Positions 54,497 to 64,000 of a DNA stretch of 64,000 bases are shown here, one piece after another. The DNA lies in contig NC_054686.1 of NCBI RefSeq assembly GCF_011074885.1, positions 434,001 to 498,000 of the forward strand. The letters are read 5' to 3'. The DNA comes from Brettanomyces bruxellensis. Its lineage: Eukaryota > Ascomycota > Pichiomycetes > Pichiales > Pichiaceae. Position 1 is the stretch's first letter. The number at the start of each line of letters is the position of its first letter. The position numbers and the translations under genes are program-made. A model generated the notes under the pieces. That model was not told the origin of the DNA. It was given only the letters and a program-made list of their open reading frames with translations, and searched no databases.

Positions 54497-55159
54497 CAGC
54501 AACAGCAACATCATACTCAAGGACAGCAAATACAGATGGTGCGACCAAGTGCGAATGGAAGCTATCAGGAACTATCTTCTGGATCGAGATATCAGCCATC
54601 TCCTCAGCAGCCACAACCTCCAAGCTACCAAACCCTAAACTCCGCCTCTACATTGATGATGGCCGGATTCGGCGGACGAAACTCCTTTAGACAGCAGCAG
54701 TCACAGCAATCGCAATCTCAGCAACAGCAGGGCCCACCAAGTGCATTGAATAGGAAAGCCACAGGATACTCACAGTACCAGTTTTCTCAACCTGGAGATA
54801 CGCCAATACTTCCCTCAGGACTGCCGTCTAAGTATGCGGACTTGTTTCCTTCTCCAAACGTCTACTATACACAGCAAGAATGGCCTCTACCTATGGGGTC
54901 TGGAAATACGCCATTGCCAACTACAGCAGCAGGATCGCACGCTCTGTCCGTGATTTCGGGAAGAGCGAAAAAGAGAGAGACATCGCAGAATTCGACGACT
55001 GTTGGCTCCACAAAAAGAATCCATGAAAAATCCTCAACTTATAACTCATCGAAGCAAGAGGACCAAGCGAAAAACGAGGAGGATGGATCTACTAACGGGG
55101 AAAACAACGCAAGCCATACCACTGAAAATTCAGTTGCCAGTAAAGTTAAAAAGGCTTGA
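53558..55159 (+). CDS. RLM1: MADS-box transcription factor Rlm1 (MEF2 type)
   Basis: Residues 1-57 are a MEF2-type MADS box (MGRRKIEIKPISDERNRTVT, then KRKAGLLKKAHELSILCQVD). The MEF2-like extension continues to SDYGQYEKKS near residue 90. The rest is Ser/Gln/Pro-rich: poly-Gln at about 301-317, a second Gln-rich stretch near 385-395, and a conserved short motif LPSKYADLFPSPNVYY followed by W at about 423-445, resembling the Rlm1 C-terminal region. Rlm1 acts downstream of the Slt2/Mpk1 cell-wall integrity MAP kinase; Smp1 is the other yeast MEF2-type factor. RPS6 directly downstream on the same strand matches YPL089C/YPL090C, favouring RLM1. S. cerevisiae Rlm1 has 676 residues. Confidence 0.9.
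54458..54510 (+). repeat. CAG/CAA repeat coding poly-Gln in RLM1
   Basis: About 17 consecutive Gln codons, first nearly pure CAG, then mixed with CAA. Pure CAG at the 5' half suggests recent expansion. Confidence 0.85.
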
Positions 55160-55932
55160 TAGAACACAGTGAACAGGCTTCAACCATAGAAGCTTCCAAC
55201 GTGGGGCTATGCCGAGAATAAATTTAAAAGAACAAAAAAAAAAGTTGCTTAGGTGGGTTAGATAGGCAGATACAGTTAGCATGCCACTAGAAAAAACATG
55301 CCTTTCTGACAACGCTTGAAACCCCCGAAGAACCTTACAGCATAGTAATCAAGAAATTACACACATTCAAAATAGAAGGAGAAAATGAGGGGGGTGGGGG
55401 CGAAAAAAGAACACAGATACCCAGATATTATTAGTAACATATCTATTCTCTTTATTTTGATCGATGTATCTATCTATTTAGTTTTGTATTATTGCATATA
55501 TGCATGAAAAATCGTTTACCATTGAACATATTATATATTCTTATCCTTATTACGCACACGTAATCGCGATCGGCATCAGGCTGAGCATAATATTTAGAAC
55601 TTTTAATCACGTGATGTAATAATCGGGAACAACCCTCACCACACTTCACACCTCATATTATTTGCGAGACAAAGTTTGATGAAAATCTCTGGCTTTCTCA
55701 AAATAACTATCATTTCGCTCCTGTCCAAATTTTTTTTTTTTATTATTATTTTTTTGGAGAATCGCATTGGGGTAATAGTTCCTATGGTCGAGAGTTGGTG
55801 AGCGTCTGACTTTTTGTAGGACTGAAAAATTTTTAGATAAACCTTTAAGATTTACTTGAAAGCTTCGTACTGTTAAATACATTTTAACTTATATCTGTAT
55901 TGATCAAGAAAGGCAGCCAGCATTATACAATC
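55160..55932. other. Spacer between RLM1 and RPS6
   Basis: 773 bases holding the RLM1 3' end and the RPS6 promoter. The E-box and adjacent AACCCT element are listed separately. T-rich tracts lie around 55730-55755. Confidence 0.5.
55607..55636. promoter_or_regulatory. Cbf1-type TCACGTGA with nearby AACCCT in RPS6 promoter
   Basis: The palindrome TCACGTGA is at 55607-55614 and AACCCT at 55631-55636, about 300 bases before the RPS6 start. In Candida albicans, ribosomal-protein promoters are controlled by Cbf1 (TCACGTG) and Tbf1 (AACCCTA-like). The pair here fits that arrangement; the Tbf1 half is short. Confidence 0.45.
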
Positions 55933-57000
55933 ATGAAGGTATGTTAATGAAAGTTGAGACAGTATATGTGCTTTCAATGTGGGTTTCATTTTATGATGAC
56001 CGCAATAGGTTAAAACTTTGATTGGCAATCAGCTTGAGGTTACGACTATGAAGTTACAAAAGGGGGTGAATGGTATAGACATTAGAACTAGTAGTACATT
56101 TTGAGAACAGCATGCAGAACTGGACAACAAAACGAGGAAAATGATAGTTAAATAGGACGCTTTTAAATATGGAGAACTTGGTCAGGAGAGAGTACCGTCG
56201 ATAACCAGATTGGAAATTGGAACCACACAGAAACACAATACTCTATTGAAGTCACTCTGTTTTACAGACTACTAACATAAATTAAATGTATTCAGTTAAA
56301 TATTGCATTCCCAGCCAATGGTACTCAGAAGAGTATTGACATTGATGATGAGCTCAAGTTGAGAACTTTCTACGAGAAGAGAATCGGTCAGGAGGTTCAG
56401 GCTGATGATCTTGGAGACGAGTTCAAGGGTTACGTCTTTAAGGTTGCCGGTGGTAACGACAAGCAGGGTTTCCCAATGAGACAGGGTATTGTTGCTCCAG
56501 GTAGAGTTAAGTTGCTCTTTGCCGATGGCAGCCCATGTTACAGAATCAGAAGAAAGGGTGAGAGAAGAAGAAAGTCTATCAGAGGTTGTATCGTCGGTAG
56601 TGACTTGGCTGCTCTTAACTTGATTGTCATCAAGCAGGGTGAAAAGGACATCGAGGGTTTGACCGATGTTCAGGCTCCAAAGAGATTGGGACCTAAGAGA
56701 GCTAACAACATCAGAAAGTTCTTTGGTTTGACCAAGGAGGACGATGTCAGACAGTTCGTTATCAGAAGAGAGCTTGTCAAGGGTGAAAAGAAGTACACGA
56801 AGGCTCCAAAGATCCAGAGATTGGTTACTCCACAGAGACTCCAGAGAAAGAGAGCTGTCAGAGCACACAAGATCAAGAATGCTCAGGCACAGAGGGATGC
56901 TGCTGCCGAGTATGCCCAGCTTTTGGCTACTCGTTTGCACGAGCGTAAGGCAGAGAAGGCAGAGATCAGAAAGAGAAGAGCTTCTTCGTTGAAGGCTTAA
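55933..57000 (+). CDS. RPS6: 40S ribosomal protein S6 (eS6), spliced
   Basis: Exons are 55933-55938 (ATG AAG) and 56296-57000, giving 236 residues, the same as S. cerevisiae Rps6. The joined start reads [20 protein letters not shown], the eS6 N-terminus. [20 protein letters not shown] and [17 protein letters not shown] are near-invariant. The tail KRRASSLKA carries the RxxSS sites phosphorylated downstream of TORC1/AGC kinases. Codon use is highly biased. The intron has GTATGT, TACTAAC and CAG signals. The first exon of only two codons is common in ribosomal-protein genes of yeasts. Confidence 0.96.
55939..56295 (+). other. RPS6 intron, 357 nt
   Basis: Donor GTATGT at 55939, branch site TACTAAC at 56270-56276, acceptor CAG ending at 56295. 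Splicing restores the exact eS6 N-terminus. Confidence 0.95.
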
Positions 57001-57271
57001 ACTAGGGAGGTTTGTTACTTCATCAAATAATACGTATCCACTGGCTTCGTTATCGTTGAGTCTTCGTTTTTGTTGTTGTTTTACTCTAATCTATATATTT
57101 GTTTAACGAGCAAATAGAACATACTAAGTTACTCGATTCCGGTATTTGTAAACTACAAGGAGTAATTGAATTAATTTCTCTGATTGGCTTAATTAATGTC
57201 AAAAACTTTATTAACTTAAATTGCACAAAACTATTTACTTTGTATTTGTAACTCATCAAATTACTCTTACT

Positions 57272-59605
57272 TCATATGTTGACAGTGATTTTACTGTCTT
57301 CTTCATCAGCTTCGCTCTCGTCCTCGCCGTCAACGTTCTCAACCTTCTTAGTTATCTCGGAAGCAATGATCTTATTTTTCTTCTCTAGTGTGGAATCATT
57401 CAACGCTTTATGTGTACTAAAGCTGGCATTAACAGTAGTCGCAACGGTTAGATCAGCCTTTGACTCCGTACTCGACTTTAAGCTGGCTGTGCTATGTTGC
57501 AAGCTCTTAACATCGCCACTCGTATGAACAGTCTTTGCAGAGATTACTTTATATTTCGTGACGGTTATCTTCCTGTTCTCATACTCTTCGCCATCTTCAA
57601 CATCTGGGCTAGATTCGACCTTCCGGGTAGTTGATGATAACGGTGTGGCATCTTTTGAACTAATAATATCTTCCTGACTAGAGGTCATGTTGGTAATTTT
57701 AGAGTCACCATTTATAACAACATCGGACGAGGCTTTCTTGCTTTCGATTTCTTGAGCCATTCTCTCCTTATGCTCTCTGTCCTGAAATTCAATATTTCCC
57801 TTGGCACGCATGATTGCCATATAACTCTGTCCTTCATTCAAAAGAATACTCACCGTTTTAGTGACGTCATCAAATAACTTCTGCTCACCATCCGGTTTCA
57901 TGTTTGAAATACTATTCCTGGCCTTGAAGAGATTCTTTTTCATGTCATTGTATTTCTTCCATTCCTTCCAGTCATCATCCTTCTTCACTATTTCATTGGA
58001 ATAAACCGTTAAAGTGGACTCACTAAATTCAGCAAGCGTCTCAAGAACACTATTTTTGATCTCCAATGAATCATTGCTATATGATTCTTCTGTCTTCTTT
58101 AAAATAGCCAATATATTGTCAGCATGCTCCTGAATTTGCGAGGCAGCCTTGGCAAGTACATCCCGGTAATCCTGTCTCGAAACATAGCCCTTTTCGCCTT
58201 TAGCATATTTGTTAATACTATGTAGCTGCTCGTATATCTCAGGGTGTCCGGACGTAACTATTTGACTTAAGCTTTGCATGTCGGCTTTCACAGATTTCCT
58301 AATGATTTGAGAGTAGTTGGAAACTAAATCATCAAGTTGGGAATGTGCATCCTCCTCCGCCTCTTTTATGACAGAACTAGAGAGCTTTTCATATTTTTCT
58401 GAAGTGGCAATTGCAGTAGCAATTCCAGTCTCAGATGGTTGAATCAAAGCATCTGAGAGATCTGAAGAAATCGAGAGTGAAGAAGAGTAGGAAGAATCGA
58501 TGGCTGTATTAACCAATGTGAGCTGATTGCTTGAAGTGGACTTGGAAAGACTAGTAACCGTTGCCGTAATTGTAGTTGCCACTGTAGAAATAGCCGAACT
58601 TAATGCACTAATTTCATTCACTCTACTCACAGAATCTGATTTCATATTCTGAAAAATCTTCAAATCTTTGTAGCTTGGAATCTTAAATCCTGGAGAAAAG
58701 AACTTGTTTCCGAGTTCACTCCGTAAAAACTCACACTTCTTCTCCAAGAATTTGTAATGATCCGATGACTTAAATATGTTTTCTTTCTTATTAAATTCAA
58801 CAAAGACATCCGACAACTTTTCGTAAATCCAGGATAACTTCTCGTTAATGAACAAGAAGAAACTAGCAATAAACCCAACAACAGCACTTTGCTTGATCTT
58901 AATGAATATCTTTCCAACAAAAGTATCTGGAATTGCAGCTACCAGTTGATTCAACTTTGGTGCAACATACACATTGTACTCAACGTATATTTTAACACCG
59001 ATCTTTTGCAATAAATAAAGTATCTTGCTTGTCACATAATTGACAAATGCCGAAACTTTCGGGTATCCAGTGTTCACCCAGAAATCCCTCGTACAATTGT
59101 AAATAGCTGTCGATTTTTCGATCACAAAAGTTCCGACTTTAATCGTGATATCCCTGGACAAAATCCAGAAGGCAAATGCCTTCTCCAAGGTAAATTTGTA
59201 CAAATCATATGATTTTTCCTTTATAACTGGACCATACTTCTCAACTGCAGGCTTGATATAAATTCTGTAATTGGAAGAAACAAATTGATCTGCAGTCTCT
59301 ACATAACCCTGCAAACGGGAGTCATGATAGTGTGAGGAAACTTTGTCAGCAACAGGCCCAAAAACTGGCGAAACGTATGAATATAACTTGTTTGAAGACT
59401 TGCAAATAAAATCCTGATCATCATATAGTTGCAAACTTCTCTGCTCTGGACATTTGTAAAAGACATGATATAACAAGTAAACCAGAAGAATACAGGATAC
59501 GTAACACTTTATCTTCGAAAGGCAAGAGCAGTGCTTTTTGGACACTGCTCTGGACTGTTTTAAGTCCTTCTTCGTTTTCACTGTTTTCCCACTCTTATGA
59601 GACAT
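57272..59605 (-). CDS. She10/Osw7-like outer spore wall assembly family protein
   Basis: The 777-residue protein has a basic N-terminus and a single membrane segment at about 33-50 (CYVSCILLVYLLYHVF), then a lumenal-type body. Residues 55-250 contain repeated, aromatic- and Lys-rich helical segments (YIKPAVEKYGPVIKEKSYDL, VYVAPKLNQLV) like those of S. cerevisiae She10 (577 residues) and its paralogue Osw7. A Ser/Thr-rich stretch near 335-400 and charged helical coiled-coil-like sequence (about 400-640) follow, then a Glu/Asp-rich end. She10 and Osw7 act redundantly in outer spore wall (dityrosine layer) assembly. Assignment rests on architecture and remembered similarity, so it is moderate. 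It converges with RPS6 across 271 bases. Confidence 0.6.
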   Translation of the reverse strand: MSHKSGKTVKTKKDLKQSRAVSKKHCSCLSKIKCYVSCILLVYLLYHVFYKCPEQRSLQLYDDQDFICKSSNKLYSYVSPVFGPVADKVSSHYHDSRLQGYVETADQFVSSNYRIYIKPAVEKYGPVIKEKSYDLYKFTLEKAFAFWILSRDITIKVGTFVIEKSTAIYNCTRDFWVNTGYPKVSAFVNYVTSKILYLLQKIGVKIYVEYNVYVAPKLNQLVAAIPDTFVGKIFIKIKQSAVVGFIASFFLFINEKLSWIYEKLSDVFVEFNKKENIFKSSDHYKFLEKKCEFLRSELGNKFFSPGFKIPSYKDLKIFQNMKSDSVSRVNEISALSSAISTVATTITATVTSLSKSTSSNQLTLVNTAIDSSYSSSLSISSDLSDALIQPSETGIATAIATSEKYEKLSSSVIKEAEEDAHSQLDDLVSNYSQIIRKSVKADMQSLSQIVTSGHPEIYEQLHSINKYAKGEKGYVSRQDYRDVLAKAASQIQEHADNILAILKKTEESYSNDSLEIKNSVLETLAEFSESTLTVYSNEIVKKDDDWKEWKKYNDMKKNLFKARNSISNMKPDGEQKLFDDVTKTVSILLNEGQSYMAIMRAKGNIEFQDREHKERMAQEIESKKASSDVVINGDSKITNMTSSQEDIISSKDATPLSSTTRKVESSPDVEDGEEYENRKITVTKYKVISAKTVHTSGDVKSLQHSTASLKSSTESKADLTVATTVNASFSTHKALNDSTLEKKNKIIASEITKKVENVDGEDESEADEEDSKITVNI

Positions 59606-60081
59606 TACCTAACTTATCTGCAAATAGAGTTAAGAACGCTTTGCGAATGCTTATAAGGAAAGGAATAAAGATGCAAATCTGTTTATTGATATTATTTAGT
59701 ACGTACGTATGGACAAGTTTTTGTACCATGTAGAAAAAAAAAAAAAAAAAAATTGTAGGGGAAAGTTAGTAGTAGGCAAAGTGATTAATCGAATTTCCTA
59801 GCAGGCCCTAGATAAGGATCATAATTTCTTTTTCAACGCGCGAGAATGACATGTTCCATATAACCTTCGATCTATTTACTTAGCTCCTATTTGGGACAGA
59901 TGAACAAAAAAGAGTGATTTCTTCTTCTCCATAGTATAATACCATACAGGGCGAAGGATAAGCGTCTATCTACCGTTGAGCTTTTAAAATATGGCTATTA
60001 AGTTAGACCATAAAAATTAGAAAAGTGTGTATTATGAATATTTGTTAACATTTCTGGACTGAAATCTGAAAAACAACAGTC
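59606..60081. other. Spacer upstream of the SHE10-like gene
   Basis: 476 bases between two minus-strand genes with a poly(dA) run of 19 at 59734-59752. A minus-strand TACTAAC at 59765-59771 has no convincing donor or gene continuity (see rejected). Confidence 0.5.
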
Positions 60082-61014
60082 CTAATAATTACGAGATGAC
60101 CCATATCCACCTCTTCCTTTATGATAACCATTATAATATCCACTTCCAGATTGGCCATATCTAGGCCTTGTGTTGTATCGTTCACGCTGGACCCTATCAT
60201 GATGATAGTCTCTGCTTCCATACCCAGAAGCAGCGGGCTCAGTTCTTTGTCCATATGAATTTTGCGATTTGCTCTCCCTGGAATGATATGTATTATTATG
60301 CCCTGAATTCAAGTTCACTTTAGCCACTCTATTTTTTGAATATGAATTTGAAATTTTAGAATTTCGAATTGCTGATTTGACAACCTTTGGTTTCATAGGT
60401 GTTCGTCCACCAAGACCACCTCCAAGTCTTCTAGGTCTCCAATTCTTCACGGATCTTCCTCTTTCTGTATCAACCAGCACCTTTCTTCCCTTTATATCAA
60501 TACCATTACCATCATAGTAGGCTCTCCTAACACTGCTTTCATTTTTAAACACAAGAAAAGCGTAACCTCGTGACTTTCCCTCGCTTTTCAAATCATTTCC
60601 TTTGACCACTCTTACTATCCTCACATGCTCAATCTCACCAAAGGCAGAAAATTTATCCATAAGATCTATCTCATTAGTATCATACCCAAGCTTAAACACA
60701 AACAATGTTTTAAATGGATCGCCTAAAATTTGTGGATCCTTATCAGGGTTCCATGCAACCAATTTCTTCTCTAGCTCTTTTCTTTCCGGCATATTTCCTG
60801 TTTCCAATCTATCTATATATGTGACCATCGCATTTTGTACACTCTCCTTTTTGAACTCCTTCGAGTATGAATCAAGCTTTGTGATGAAGTTTGCAACTCC
60901 ATCAATTGAATTTGTCTTCCGTTCGGACATATCATGGTCAATAGGTTCAAGCCTTTCAATTTCGAACTTCGGCTCAAACAGTCTTTCTATTTGTTCTGGA
61001 AATTGCTGATCCAT
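60082..61014 (-). CDS. SNP1: U1 snRNP 70K protein, Snp1
   Basis: Residues 1-100 match the U1-70K N-terminal segment that wraps the U1 core (EQIERLFEPKFEIERLEPID, then GVANFITKL and LVAWNPDKDPQI). An RRM at about 101-180 has RNP2 LFVFKL and RNP1 KSRGYAFLVF, binding U1 stem-loop I. VLVDTERGRSVKNWRPRRLGGGLGGR is the diagnostic stretch after the RRM. The C-terminus is Arg/Gly/Tyr-rich. Length 310 is near S. cerevisiae Snp1 (300). It functions in 5' splice-site recognition, and the window itself contains three introns with canonical donor sites. Confidence 0.94.
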   Translation of the reverse strand: MDQQFPEQIERLFEPKFEIERLEPIDHDMSERKTNSIDGVANFITKLDSYSKEFKKESVQNAMVTYIDRLETGNMPERKELEKKLVAWNPDKDPQILGDPFKTLFVFKLGYDTNEIDLMDKFSAFGEIEHVRIVRVVKGNDLKSEGKSRGYAFLVFKNESSVRRAYYDGNGIDIKGRKVLVDTERGRSVKNWRPRRLGGGLGGRTPMKPKVVKSAIRNSKISNSYSKNRVAKVNLNSGHNNTYHSRESKSQNSYGQRTEPAASGYGSRDYHHDRVQRERYNTRPRYGQSGSGYYNGYHKGRGGYGSSRNY

Positions 61015-61315
61015 GATGAATTGGATATACCCTCCTTCAAAAGAGTATACTAATGAAAATTAAAGTTGCTATCCACTTTTATATTTGTTAATGGTTGATA
61101 AGAATAGGGCTTGTACCACAAATCAAATGAGATTAACCAATTTTCCATTGCTTGGAAAGTGGGGCTCGCAGAGGCACGCATATAATTTTTTTTTTTTTTT
61201 TTTTTCAGGATTAAAAATTTTCAGACGCAGAACTCTAATTTCAAGTAATGACTTATCAGTGACACTACTTAAGACTTTAACCACTTCGAGAAGTCTGTAG
61301 CACCTCATAACAACA
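61015..61315. other. Divergent promoter SNP1/SPB1
   Basis: 301-base spacer between divergent genes, with a poly(dT) tract of 20 at 61186-61205, a likely nucleosome-depleted shared promoter element. Confidence 0.55.
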
Positions 61316-63865
61316 ATGGGAAGAATTCAGAAGAAGAATGCCAAAGGACGTTTGGATAGGTACTACTATCTTGCAAAAGAAAAAGGATACAGAGCTCGTT
61401 CTTCTTTCAAGCTTCTTCAGATAAATGAAAAGTATGGCCATTTCCTCGAAAAGTCAAAGGTGGTTGTCGATCTTTGTGCTGCACCAGGTTCATGGTGTCA
61501 GGTGGCTTCCGAACTTTGCCCTGTCAACTCTCTGATTGTTGGTGTTGATATTGTCCAGATGAAACCCTTACCAAAGTGCATCACTTTTCAGAGTGATATC
61601 ACGACAGATGATTGCAGATCCAAGCTAAGAGGTTATCTTAAAACTTGGAAAGTCGATACAGTTTTGCACGATGGTGCGCCAAATGTTGGTTTGAATTGGA
61701 TACAAGATGCATATGGACAGTCGAGATTAACTTTGGAGGCTCTTCGTTTAGCAGTCGAGCATCTTACACCAGGAGGAACATTTGTAACAAAAGTTTTCAG
61801 ATCTAGGGATTACAACAATTTGATTTGGGTGTTCAAGCAATTATTCGATCATGTCGAAGCCACAAAACCACCTGCTTCACGTAATGTTTCCGCAGAGATC
61901 TTTGTTGTGTGTAAACGTTTCAAGGCACCAAAAAAGCTGGACCCAAAGTTTTTGGATCCGAAAGCTGTCTTTGAGGAATTACCGGAGGGACCACAAAACA
62001 ATGAGGCTAAAGTTTATAATCCAGAGGTAAAGAAAAGAAGGAGAGAGGGTTATGATGAAAACGATTGGACCCATTTCCATCCTATAAAGCTTATGGATTG
62101 GGTGCATCAAGAAGAAGACGTGGTGAACACACTTGGTTCGATTAGTGCATTCGAAATAGAAAAAAGTAATCCAGAATGGAAGATAGTCAAAAAGATGAAA
62201 CAAACCACTGCAGAATTTGTGGAATGCTGTAAGGATTTGCGGGTGTTGGGTAAGAAAGATTTCAAGCTTCTTATAAGGTGGAGAAAGCATGCTAGAGAAG
62301 CACTTGGTCTTATGGAAAAGAAAGATAAAATTCTTGATAAATCTAAGATTGAACTTGAAGACTTGACTGAAGATCAAAGAATCGACAAAGAGCTTCGAGA
62401 ATTGAGCGAGAAGGAGAAGAGAGATCAGAAGAGAAAAAGGAGGGCAAACAATGAAGTGAGACAAAAGGAAGTGAGAAGAATGCAGATGGATATGCTCAGT
62501 GATATGCAAATTGGTATTGATGCTGCCGAAAATGGATCTGAATCCATGTTCAGTTTAAAGATGGCCCGAAAGACCGGCATACTAAAGGATATTGCCAGGG
62601 GAAAGAAAGCCATAATAATTAAAGATAAAGATGATGATATGAGTGCCAGCAGAAATTCCAAAATAATCATTGATCCGGAGGAAGAGGAAGGAAATTTGGA
62701 AAAACAGCTTGATGATATGTATACCTCATATAAAGAGCGGAAGATGGAGAATGACGACAAACTTCGCGCTAAACTGACGAGAGGAGATGAGCATGAAGAA
62801 AAATGGGAAGGATTTACTGAGAAAGCATCAGAGTCATCTGATGATGAAATAATCACTGATGGAGAGGCAAGTGAATCGGATAGCGATGATGATGAGGCAA
62901 TCAACAAGTTGGTTGCGTCGATCAGGGAACGGAAAGATTCAAAGGGATTGAGTTCAACTGCTAAGAACTTTTACAAAGATCCTATTTTCCAGGATTTGGA
63001 TTTGAACATTGCCCCAGCCAGTGGTTCGAGCAAGCATAAACAAACCAAAGAATTTAAGGTTTCGGTTGGTACGGACAATGACAAACAGGGTAAAAAGATA
63101 CCTAATACATTCAAGGAAAGCCTTAATGATATTGACAGCACTTCAGATTCCGATGTTGACTCTGATGAGGATAAAAAGGGTAACAACAACGACTTTGAGC
63201 TTGTTCCAAACGACTACCACTCGAAATTTGATGATAGTGAGGAGGAATACGAAACGGATTCAGATGAAGAGAGAAAAGCATTGAAGCACAAAGAGGAAAT
63301 TGATATATCAACTGTTTCGGCAATGACCATGGCTCAGGATCTTGCGTTGGGAAAGAAGTCAAAGCATGACATTATCAGCGAAAGTTACAATAAATATTCA
63401 TTCCGTGATCGCGAAGGTCTACCTGCTTGGTTTATAGAGGACGAGGAAAAGCACAGCAAGATTAATCGTCCAGTTACCAAAGAGGCAGCATTGGCATTAA
63501 AGGAAAAAATGAGATTATTGAATGCAAGACCAATAAAGAAGGTTATGGAAGCTCGTGCCAGAAAGAAGATGAGAGCCGCAAAAAGAATGGAACAGATCAA
63601 GAGGAAGTCAGAGTTGATTTTGGAGGATAGTGCAAGGTCTGAATCAGATAAGGCTAGAGAAATACAAGGCATGATGAGAAAGATGACGAAGAAACAGGAG
63701 AGACCTAAACCAACCTTGGTTGTTGCTAGGGGTGCTAATAGAGGACTGAAGGGCAGACCACACGGAATTAGAGGAAAGTACAAGATGGTTGATGGTGTGA
63801 TGAAGAATGAGATGAGAGCTTTGAAGAGAATAGCGAAGAAGAATAAAAGGCATGGAAAGCATTGA
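61316..63865 (+). CDS. SPB1: Spb1, 2'-O-ribose methyltransferase of 25S rRNA, 60S biogenesis factor
   Basis: The 849-residue protein (S. cerevisiae 841) has an N-terminal FtsJ/RrmJ methyltransferase domain (about 1-230): RARSSFKLLQIN with the catalytic Lys, VVVDLCAAPGSWCQVAS as the AdoMet-binding motif I, DTVLHDGAPNVG with the catalytic Asp, and GGTFVTKVFRSRDY with the second Lys. The mid region is a charged helical Spb1 domain with acidic segments. The C-terminal Spb1_C domain follows at about 640-849, Lys/Arg-rich, with FRDREGLPAWFIEDEEKH, then ARKKMRAAKRMEQIKRKSE and GVMKNEMRALKR. It methylates G2922 of 25S rRNA in the A-loop in the nucleolus. A CTG codon at residue 208 encodes a conserved Leu. 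Confidence 0.96.
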   Translation: MGRIQKKNAKGRLDRYYYLAKEKGYRARSSFKLLQINEKYGHFLEKSKVVVDLCAAPGSWCQVASELCPVNSLIVGVDIVQMKPLPKCITFQSDITTDDCRSKLRGYLKTWKVDTVLHDGAPNVGLNWIQDAYGQSRLTLEALRLAVEHLTPGGTFVTKVFRSRDYNNLIWVFKQLFDHVEATKPPASRNVSAEIFVVCKRFKAPKKLDPKFLDPKAVFEELPEGPQNNEAKVYNPEVKKRRREGYDENDWTHFHPIKLMDWVHQEEDVVNTLGSISAFEIEKSNPEWKIVKKMKQTTAEFVECCKDLRVLGKKDFKLLIRWRKHAREALGLMEKKDKILDKSKIELEDLTEDQRIDKELRELSEKEKRDQKRKRRANNEVRQKEVRRMQMDMLSDMQIGIDAAENGSESMFSLKMARKTGILKDIARGKKAIIIKDKDDDMSASRNSKIIIDPEEEEGNLEKQLDDMYTSYKERKMENDDKLRAKLTRGDEHEEKWEGFTEKASESSDDEIITDGEASESDSDDDEAINKLVASIRERKDSKGLSSTAKNFYKDPIFQDLDLNIAPASGSSKHKQTKEFKVSVGTDNDKQGKKIPNTFKESLNDIDSTSDSDVDSDEDKKGNNNDFELVPNDYHSKFDDSEEEYETDSDEERKALKHKEEIDISTVSAMTMAQDLALGKKSKHDIISESYNKYSFRDREGLPAWFIEDEEKHSKINRPVTKEAALALKEKMRLLNARPIKKVMEARARKKMRAAKRMEQIKRKSELILEDSARSESDKAREIQGMMRKMTKKQERPKPTLVVARGANRGLKGRPHGIRGKYKMVDGVMKNEMRALKRIAKKNKRHGKH

Positions 63866-64000
63866 GAATGATTTAACTGAAATCATTTTTTTTATCATGT
63901 AATAATATAATAGACCGGTGTTTTTATGTGCATGTAAGAAAAAAGAAAATCCCTGCCAGATTTCGAGATTTTTTTTTTTTGTATTTTTCATTTTTATCAT

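Noticed and set aside
56296..56940. 214-codon open frame on the minus strand opposite RPS6
   Set aside because: It is the complement of a highly codon-biased ribosomal-protein exon and reads as a Leu/Ser-rich low-complexity protein. The sense strand fully explains the sequence.
59765..59771. TACTAAC on the minus strand upstream of the SHE10-like gene
   Set aside because: No good donor upstream, no AG shortly after it, and the SHE10-like frame already has a plausible ATG. A 5' UTR intron cannot be excluded but is not supported.

Overview
This window is nuclear DNA of a budding yeast (Saccharomycotina). Almost every gene has a recognisable Saccharomyces cerevisiae relative. Spacers are AT-rich with long poly(dA:dT) tracts, and three genes carry introns with an exact TACTAAC branch site. 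A CTG codon at SPB1 residue 208 falls where the family, as I remember it, has Leu, which argues against a CTG-Ser clade yeast. Pichiaceae (Brettanomyces, Pichia or Ogataea type) is my guess only.

Layout: SEC1 (minus, cut by the left edge); BNI4 (minus, split by a -1 frame change); an unrecognised coiled-coil gene (plus); a globin ending in a CaaX box (minus); MED16/SIN4 (minus, also split by a -1 frame change); ERS1 (plus, first exon 45 nt); RTC1/WDR24 (plus); a BEM46/ABHD13-type hydrolase and a VPS62-family gene (minus); a zinc finger plus T5orf172/MUG113 (GIY-YIG-like) gene (plus); PRO3 (plus); ILM1 (minus); JHD2/KDM5 (plus); ATP2 (plus, 732-nt intron); STE24 and ARG2 (plus); ELP3 (minus) divergent from SEC16 (plus); an NPP-type phosphodiesterase and a Ser-rich disordered protein (plus); a secreted class 3 lipase (minus); RLM1 and RPS6 (plus, RPS6 with a two-codon first exon); SHE10-like and SNP1 (minus); SPB1 (plus).

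Gene order gives independent support. SIN4, the globin YNL234W and BNI4 are near-neighbours in S. cerevisiae (YNL236, YNL234, YNL233), as here. STE24, ILM1, JHD2 and ATP2 cluster at YJR117 to YJR121. ELP3 and SEC16 are a divergent pair (YPL086, YPL085), and RLM1 and RPS6A are adjacent (YPL089, YPL090).

There is no transposon, CRISPR array, rRNA or tRNA gene that I can support. The most unusual items are the globin with a C-terminal CaaX box, the two genes broken by single-base-type frame changes, the long ATP2 intron, the GC-rich block inside SEC16, and the orphan coiled-coil gene inserted between globin and BNI4.
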